From Plakobranchus ocellatus (taxonomy: Eukaryota; Mollusca; Gastropoda; Plakobranchidae): DNA of 39,203 bases. The DNA lies in the NCBI GenBank assembly GCA_019648995.1, contig BLXT01000825.1, positions 3,534,561 to 3,573,763 of the forward strand, read 5' to 3'. The stretch's first letter is position 1, and every line of letters begins with the position of its first letter. Under the pieces are notes generated by a model that saw nothing but the letters and a program-made list of their open reading frames with translations, was not told the origin of the DNA and did no database searches. Below, in pieces: positions 32,894 to 39,203 of the stretch. The translations under genes were made by a program, and so were the position numbers.

Positions 32894-34890
32894 AGGAATC
32901 TTCTTGCTTTTTAAATTTTTTGTAAAATTTGCTCAGTATGTAGGCAAAAATATGAAAAATTCTCTTCTTCGACAATGTTAACAAGATTGACATAAAACGC
33001 ATAGAGAAGTATTAAAAAAAAGAAAAAGCAAAACCTTTGATAGTACCTTGCCTTTTCCTCTTTTGCTTTTTTTTTTTTTCTATTTCGTCATTTTCCAAGT
33101 CTGTTTGACCATGGGCGTGTTTGAATGATAATAAAAAAAAAGCCACGAAAAAGCTAAAAACTACTGTAGGTATCGAGGAGATGAATATTGAAGCAAAGTA
33201 TTGCCATCATAATAATGACTGCTGTACTGTGTACAGCGCTTAGTTACTCACTCTAATAAAGAGAGTGTACATGTATATCCAGTTCATTTTTTTTTTTTAT
33301 CTCCAAGGTGCAAAAGAATATTCCGATGCCAAGAAATAAATTTTAAAATTTTCATTGGTGGACATTTTCATAATATATTCACAGAGGATGAAAAAAAAGA
33401 TAAAGGTTTTTTTTTTTAAATATGAAAGACACAAAATCATTTGTCTTTTCATGTTTATTAATTTCGCACAAAGAAATTTCATTCGAAATCTATTTTATCC
33501 CCTTATTTTCAGGTATAAGCAAATCATACACATAAAAAAAATTATTCTTTATTAACAATTGAATGCCCCTTAAAGCGTGATTAATAAATTCCCTTCCTCA
33601 CCATCATACACGCAAGACACACATGATTAAAAAAAAAAGTGATTACATACAGCAAGTATGTATCAATGAGCTTCAGTCACAAAGAGTACAAAGCCAACTA
33701 AAACATGTTTTTAAAAAAGCTCCTTATCTCCTTAAAAAAAACAAAAAACAACAAAAACAAGGCTAATCCTTCACTATCTGTAGAGCAAAGAAAGGTCGAC
33801 CTTCGCATGGACGGTTTTCAATAATCTCCAGACTAGGAGTAGGAAAACAGGCCAGCTATTTATCAATATCATGCACTGTGCGCACTTGCGTCATGGTAGG
33901 AAATTAACCTCTACGTCTACATCCCAATGTTTAATTAGGCACCATAGAAGGACACAAAGAAAGATAAAGGAGAGGAAAAAAAAAGAGATTGAGAGAAAGA
34001 GAATAGAATCAAATCCTCGATTTGTTTTTATGAAATTACAACAATTTTAGATACACATTATAATGATTTGGAGCATGCTTTCATCATTCGTTCTACTAGT
34101 CACGATAAAATACGTAATGCATAGAGCTTGTTTAAAAAAATGTAGACGAATGCATTATACTAAATGAATAATGGTAGTTCGAAATACTTATAAGATTTTT
34201 TATGTTAATATTTACATTTTCGAGAGCATTATATTTTTCATTCAAGTTCTCCCCACGAATTGTTCAACAAATACGAGTTCAGCAGTAGAATGAATCGTTT
34301 AATAAAGGCAGTTTGTATCCTAAATGAAAACCTCGTTTTTAGAGGACTGAATTTCAATATATCTTTTTTACATGTTTGGTTTTATTTATGAGACAATCAG
34401 TCATAAGTCAGATTTTACTAATTTAAGAAATTTCGAATGAAAGCCTAAGTTGACCTTACAATTTACACCTTTAATTTGAAGTAAAAAAAAAAAAAGAAAA
34501 AAGAAAAAAACCTTTGCCCCTATCTCAATTCTTTAAAAATTTATACGAGTTTGTAGATATCATTTTTATTACCCTTTTTTTACTCAGCCAACAAAAAATT
34601 TAAAAAGGCTCTAGTGCAAACGTATCCACGACGCCTCACATACATATATTACATTTTTATGCACCTTAAGAAGTCATTTAATCATAGCATCTATGCAGAG
34701 GATTTGGCATGTGTTAAAGATTATCTCATCTAAGACAAAATAACGCACAATAATGCTTAGACACCTGAGCGAGAGAAATTTTACTATACCGTGCAGCCAG
34801 CGACCTATTCTGATTACATTGATGAAGATAGAAACTTTGGTATAAGAAACTGTACAACAACTGTGATGATGTAAAAATCAGTTCGATGAA
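32270..34890. other. intergenic, no gene seen
   Basis: AT-rich sequence with many homopolymer runs (a T-run of about 27 at 32860-32886). A less AT-rich patch at 33780-33960 has no open frame on either strand and no recognised feature. Confidence 0.6.
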
Positions 34891-34955
34891 AAGCGCGCGA
34901 GCATGCGCGCACACGCACACACACACACACACACCACACACACACACACGTACGT
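34891..34955. repeat. alternating CG/CA tract
   Basis: AAGCGCGCGAGCATGCGCGC is followed by a (CA)n run with one interruption, ending CGTACGTGAG. The tract alternates purine and pyrimidine almost throughout. Confidence 0.93.
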
Positions 34956-35052
34956 GAGAAGGAAAACCCAGTGAAAAAAAAAAGAAAAGTCCATCGTTTC
35001 AGATTATCACGATTGTACGAGGCTGACATTTGTTTTACTTGTCAAAGAAATT

Positions 35053-35111
35053 ACACACACACAAAATTGATTCGGCGCAATCACACACACACAAAATTGA
35101 TCCGGTGCAAT
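35053..35111. repeat. 30-bp tandem duplication
   Basis: Two copies of a unit containing CACACACACAAAATTGAT and C(G/C)G(C/T)GCAAT, with two base differences, 30 bp apart. Confidence 0.85.
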
Positions 35112-36000
35112 ACAAGTAATTGTAGGCTTTTATTAAACACGAGAAATACTTTTTGTTCTCCTTATGCTTCTAAAAGTGTCCATTGGCAGCCTTTTAAATG
35201 CAAATGAACTACACAAACTTAAAACTAAGCTACAATCAAATCATTTTAAGGATAAGATGCCATCACTACTTGCAATCGCAAAATCAGATACCGATACTTC
35301 ACTTTTGTAGGCTACACCAACACATAGCCACGAATGTCTAATTAATGAAAAAGGTTACACAAGGATAATCTCCTTCAATAGTTGTTATCTTTAGTCGGGA
35401 GTAGGCCTAGCTGGACAGATTAGGCCCTATATTTATTGAATATCCATTAAATAAAAGGATTCGCCTACAAAATCAAGGCTCCTCTCTATATGTGTAATAG
35501 GCACCAAACACAAAACAAGCAAACAAACAAACAAACAAACAAAAAAAAAAAAAACAACCAAAAAACAAAAAACAAACAAACCATATTGAAGTAGATTTTC
35601 CTCTTAATAAAAGGTTCACTGCGCATTGCATCTTGAAAACTTCACAGCTGAACGCAAATTGTCTTTGTTTTAAACGAATTTTAAAGTGATGTGCATTTTA
35701 ATAATGGATTAACAACTAACTTTAGACAGCACTGATATTTGTCCTGCTAGAAGTAATCTTTTGCAAAATCACCGGGCTCAAGAAAAACCTAGACGCGATA
35801 ACACATTCAAATCCAGTTTAGCAATTATATAACCGAAGGCACATAGCTTTATGAAAAACTAAATGACTTTCGGTTCGTAGAAAAATTAATAAGGAATGAA
35901 AATATGCGCCCTTTCAATCTCTGATATTCATAAAAAAAACCGTACAAACGCGAGACGAGGGATAATTTGCAAAATACGAAACACGACGTAAACACGAGCA
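35112..36000. other. intergenic, no gene seen
   Basis: AT-rich sequence with an (AAAC)n microsatellite at about 35515-35580. No coding signal found. Confidence 0.6.
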
Positions 36001-36025
36001 AGAGAGAGAAAAAGAATCAGAGAAA

Positions 36026-36072
<47 letters not shown>

Positions 36073-36577
36073 AAACAGAGAGAAAGGAAGAGAGAGAGAT
36101 AGAGAAGAAAACAGACAAAAAGGAAGAGAGAGAGAAAGAAAGAGAGAGAGAGAAGAAAATAGAGAGAAAGGAAGAGAGAGAAAGATAGAGAAGAAAACAG
36201 AGAGAAAGGAAGAGAGAAAGACAGAGAGAGAGAGAGAGACAGAGAGAGAGACTGGGAAACTGAAAGAAACAGAGATAATGAGAGAGAGGGAAAGAAAGAG
36301 TGAGAAGGAGAGGGAGAGACAGAAAACGAGAGAGAGCATTAAGAGATGGAGAAGCAGAGAGAAAGAGAGAGCGAGAGAAAGAGAGCGAGGAGAGGGAGAG
36401 AGACTGTGTCATATGGCTCATCCACTTCGACACCTGAAAGATAGAAAGAAGAAAAAAAATCAAAGATGAAAAAGAGAAGAGAAGAGAGAGAGAGAGGGAC
36501 GGAGGAGGGAGAGTCAGATAGATGGAAAGATACAAAGAGGGAGAGAGAGTGAGTGAAAGAGAGAGAGGGAGAGGGAG

Positions 36578-36618
<41 letters not shown>

Positions 36619-36620
36619 TA
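36000..36620. repeat. long GA-rich purine tract
   Basis: Six hundred bases of (GA)n with AGAAAG, GGAGAG and AGACAG variants, interrupted by ordinary sequence at about 36405-36470. It reads as long Ser/Leu-rich frames on the minus strand, which are low-complexity artefacts. Confidence 0.95.
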
Positions 36621-37665
36621 AAGATTCTGGTCAATAATATATTTTTTTCGATTGAATATCCCATAACTTGACAATTACAACTTAATGCATACCAATGAAG
36701 TAAGCCTTTTCTCTTTCACTTTTACAGATGAGAAGATAAAAAACCACAGAGAAAAATTGAATTTCAGATTCCTTACACTTCTTTAACACATAACCTATGA
36801 CCCTATCAATTTATGTAAGTATAGATATCTAAACTTCATTTTTCACGAACTATCGCATACGATTTGCAATTTAAATTATTTTAGATGCTTGCAATAGCCT
36901 GGTATTTTCATATGCAGGTTAAGTATATTAATTACTTTCTAAAATTGAGCACACTGACACGAGAGAAATCAGTTGATTGAGATCCTGCTTTAAAAGAAAC
37001 TCGAATTTCGAAACAGACAGTGTAGTAGTAGAGTTGGGGCTTAAATCAGTTTTTAATCTCCGACTACATCTCAAGATTCCATTCACTAGGCCAAACTGAA
37101 AGAAACTTTGGGTAAACAAATGAAACAAAATATAAGTCATAAAACTATTTTTTCCAAATGTTACAGTACAAAATCTTTTCAGTGAGAAGGAATCTTGTTG
37201 ACCCATGAAAACTTAACGTAACACAAACTGTAACTGTTTCGCATCCGCCAACTAAAATCTGATGTTTTCAATAATTTTAGTCTCAATGGCATGTACTGAT
37301 TATGGTACTTTTTTCCTTATGCTTTTTATTCATTCGACCTGAGCACTCAGTTTTCCATTATACTCCATGCACATCACTACCTGAAACAAAATGTCATCGA
37401 ACTCATGACGTTTCAGCCTGAGGCAACACTTTTTTTTTAACCCTAGCGCCAAAAAAAAGAAAAAAAAAGTTTTAATAGGATGATTTTCTCTACGATGCAT
37501 CTTGATAGTTGACTTTATGTCACAATCTAGTGACAGCATAAACTGTATTGAGAAAAACATGGATCATTAGAAAGCTCGCAAGAAGTAAGAACATACAGAT
37601 ATTTTGTTCAAGCAAAACAGTACTTAAGAAAAAACATGTCAGGTAAAATTCACATAACAACAATG
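36621..37665. other. 3' flank of the receptor gene
   Basis: No coding exon is seen on either strand. On the minus strand AATAAA at 37325-37330 lies about 520 bases after the receptor stop codon and could be its poly(A) signal. Confidence 0.5.
37325..37330 (-). promoter_or_regulatory. candidate poly(A) signal of the receptor gene
   Basis: TTTATT on the plus strand, AATAAA on the minus strand, at a plausible distance after the stop codon at 37849. No transcript data support it here. Confidence 0.35.
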
Positions 37666-37857
37666 GACCAGTCCGGGGCCCCTGATAATCAAATATAACA
37701 AATGTTATGCCTTTGACCAGTTTAAGCCCTCAATGATCAAATAATGTCGATGTTATTCCTTTGTCTAGCTCAAGTCTCTGATGACCAAATAAAACAGATG
37801 TCAATTCTTTGGCCATTTTGAGACCCTGAAGATAAAATAAAACAGATGTCATTCCAA
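37666..37857. repeat. 48-bp minisatellite, four units, at the receptor stop codon
   Basis: Units begin at 37666, 37715, 37763 and 37811 (49, 48, 48 and about 47 bases). Each has the order (G)(A/T)CCAG/GCCATTTT, then CCCTGA..ATCAAAT-type, then A(C/T)AGATGT(C/T)ATTCCTTT-type words. The last unit overlaps the stop codon of the receptor exon, so the array forms the first part of its 3' untranslated region. Confidence 0.8.
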
Positions 37858-38846
37858 TGGAAATTGAACGTTCTTAGTGATAGGACTTAAAAGGAGCAGG
37901 AAGACGGTGGTAAGGGAAGTAATTAATACGAAGAGCCAGAAGAAAAACTTATCCAGCACCCTTGCCACTTCTTGCCACTCTAAAACAGCAGTTCTTTCCC
38001 CTTGGCCTTTGTCAAACGTTTCTAAAACGGCTCGGAGATAATACAGAATTTGAGCTTCCACTTGGCTCTTCTTATTTTCACGCGTTCTCCCTGCGCCAAC
38101 ACCGTTGCCAGTCGACGACGATTGCTGGCCCACAGTAGCGAATTCCCCGCACTCTCTAAATTCTGCACACCAAGTGCAGTCGGGGTTTGGGATGGCTAAA
38201 CGCGATGATATGGGCGGTGGCGGTGGGGGCGGACAGCAAGAGCGTGTAGGGGTGGAAGCGACTGAGCTTGCTATGGGAGAGACATGGAGTCTTGTAGCTG
38301 TTGACGTTGTATCGTCTACGAGGAGCTGGCAACTTCGGGTACTCCCAGTGTTAATGTTTGGGGTATTTTCTTCCTTAGTGCTACCACTTTCGCTCTTCTG
38401 AAGGAGCAGATTCGTGTTTCCCTCTGCCTCGCCGGAGAAGCGCTGCTGAACACCGTTGTTGTGACGGTTTAGAAGGCTCTTGCTACAACTGATGTCCCCA
38501 CCACTAGAAGCGAAACTGTTTGTCTTGCAGTCGCTAGTGCTATTGGTGCAACATATTGGCTTCCTGCCCCTGCTAATGCCTCCAGAGACCGTTGTCTTTT
38601 TGGGACTGCGACTGTATTTGCTGGGAGTCTTTGAGGGCGATATGCGACAGTCTTCTATGCTGTCGGCATTTACATCCTTGATGTGCAACAGGCGCATGCA
38701 CAGGACACGGGCCACAAGACAGGAAAATAGCCTCACACAGCGTGGTGGACGGCGCATGCTGATGCCTCGATGATGGCAGTTAAGGACAAACACAGATAGT
38801 GCGACAGAAAGCGCCGACATGGCCATAATAACCGTGAGGTAGATAC
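37849..38846 (-). CDS. nicotinic acetylcholine receptor-type subunit, terminal exon
   Basis: The last coding exon of a pentameric ligand-gated ion channel subunit of the plasma membrane. The acceptor (TTACGTCTTCAG on the minus strand) is at 38847 and onward; the exon starts mid-codon and encodes 331 residues to TGA at 37849-37851. It opens with TM3 (IYLTVIMAMSALSVALSVFV), then LNCHHRG, typical of nicotinic subunits, and RPPRCVRLF..VARVLCM, resembling the post-TM3 MX helix. A long loop rich in Ser, Thr and Cys with a seven-proline run (near 38205-38235) follows, then LEWQEVARVLDKFFFWLFVL, the MA helix running into TM4 (about 37888-37947), and a 12-residue extracellular tail. The loop of roughly 250 residues is longer than in most vertebrate subunits. 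The ligand-binding domain and TM1-TM2 lie beyond the right edge, so subunit class and ligand cannot be settled. Confidence 0.9.
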
Positions 38847-39130
38847 CTGAAGACGTAATAAAAAAGTTAGAGATAATTGTCTTATTTTTGGGGAAAAGGA
38901 GCTTATTTCCCTCTAAAAATGTGTAATTCCTTTGAAAAAAAATGTTGTTAATTAGAACCCACGTTAATACACAAAAGATTTGTTGAAGATGTGGTGTAAT
39001 CGACAGTGTTACCCCTAGCTTGCACAACAATATCAGCGTCAAGAATACTTTTGATGATCTTATATATGAGACAAAACAAAACACGACCGAAAAATATGCA
39101 GCATACCCAAATAAAGAATAAAAAGATGAA

Positions 39131-39203
<73 letters not shown>
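38847..39203 (-). other. intron of the receptor gene (partial)
   Basis: Sequence upstream of the terminal receptor exon. The minus frame stays open here by chance, but it lacks receptor features. It ends in an ATT microsatellite at the window edge. Confidence 0.75.
39132..39203. repeat. (ATT)n microsatellite at the right edge
   Basis: Twenty-four uninterrupted ATT units running off the end of the window. Confidence 0.98.

Noticed and set aside
36017-36674. Ser/Leu-rich membrane-like proteins on the minus strand
   Set aside because: Low-complexity translation of the GA tract.
38847-39084. N-terminal extension of the receptor frame to an ATG at 39084
   Set aside because: The open frame crosses a good splice acceptor, and the upstream residues do not look like a receptor. 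It is intron.

Overview
The window is animal nuclear DNA. It has one intron-rich gene with short GT-AG exons, long AT-rich introns, many microsatellites, a mariner transposon, LINE remnants and small TIR elements, and no bacterial-style operons. The exon content, the (ATCTAG)n repeats and the highly divergent nicotinic receptor subunit suggest a lophotrochozoan, most likely a gastropod mollusc. That placement is inference.

Layout. 1-274 is a CTG/CTA microsatellite. From 1093 to 27926 on the + strand lies a complete phosphoglycerate dehydrogenase gene (PHGDH, first step of serine synthesis). Eleven exons join in frame to a 534-residue protein with the Rossmann glycine motif and the Arg/Glu/His catalytic set intact. 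Its introns hold small TIR elements (3299-3451, 12168-12393, 18601-18763), a 36-bp minisatellite with palindromic cores (4350-5016), a minus-strand LINE (about 7345-9530) itself interrupted by a 385-bp TIR insert, a possible solo LTR (about 15339-15784), a mariner (20711-22061), a second LINE scrap (about 23060-23440), a 423-base assembly gap (25835-26257) and a perfect 27-bp hairpin (27582-27653).

The most interesting signal is a 96-nt, phase 0-0 open segment at 18937-19032 in the 10.4-kb intron 9. It has its own acceptor and donor and encodes a diverged copy of the end of exon 9. Most of its identical residues differ at the third codon position, which is what an old, selected alternative exon would show. 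It would swap or extend part of the allosteric substrate-binding domain of PHGDH.

From about 27927 to 37850 there is no recognisable coding exon: only the PHGDH 3' region and simple repeats (60-bp minisatellite, CG/CA alternating tract, long GA tract). On the minus strand, 37849-38846 is the terminal exon of a nicotinic acetylcholine receptor-type subunit (TM3, long cytoplasmic loop, TM4), arranged tail-to-tail with PHGDH. A 48-bp minisatellite starts exactly at its stop codon. The rest of that gene lies beyond the right edge, where the window ends in an ATT microsatellite. The two genes have no evident functional link.
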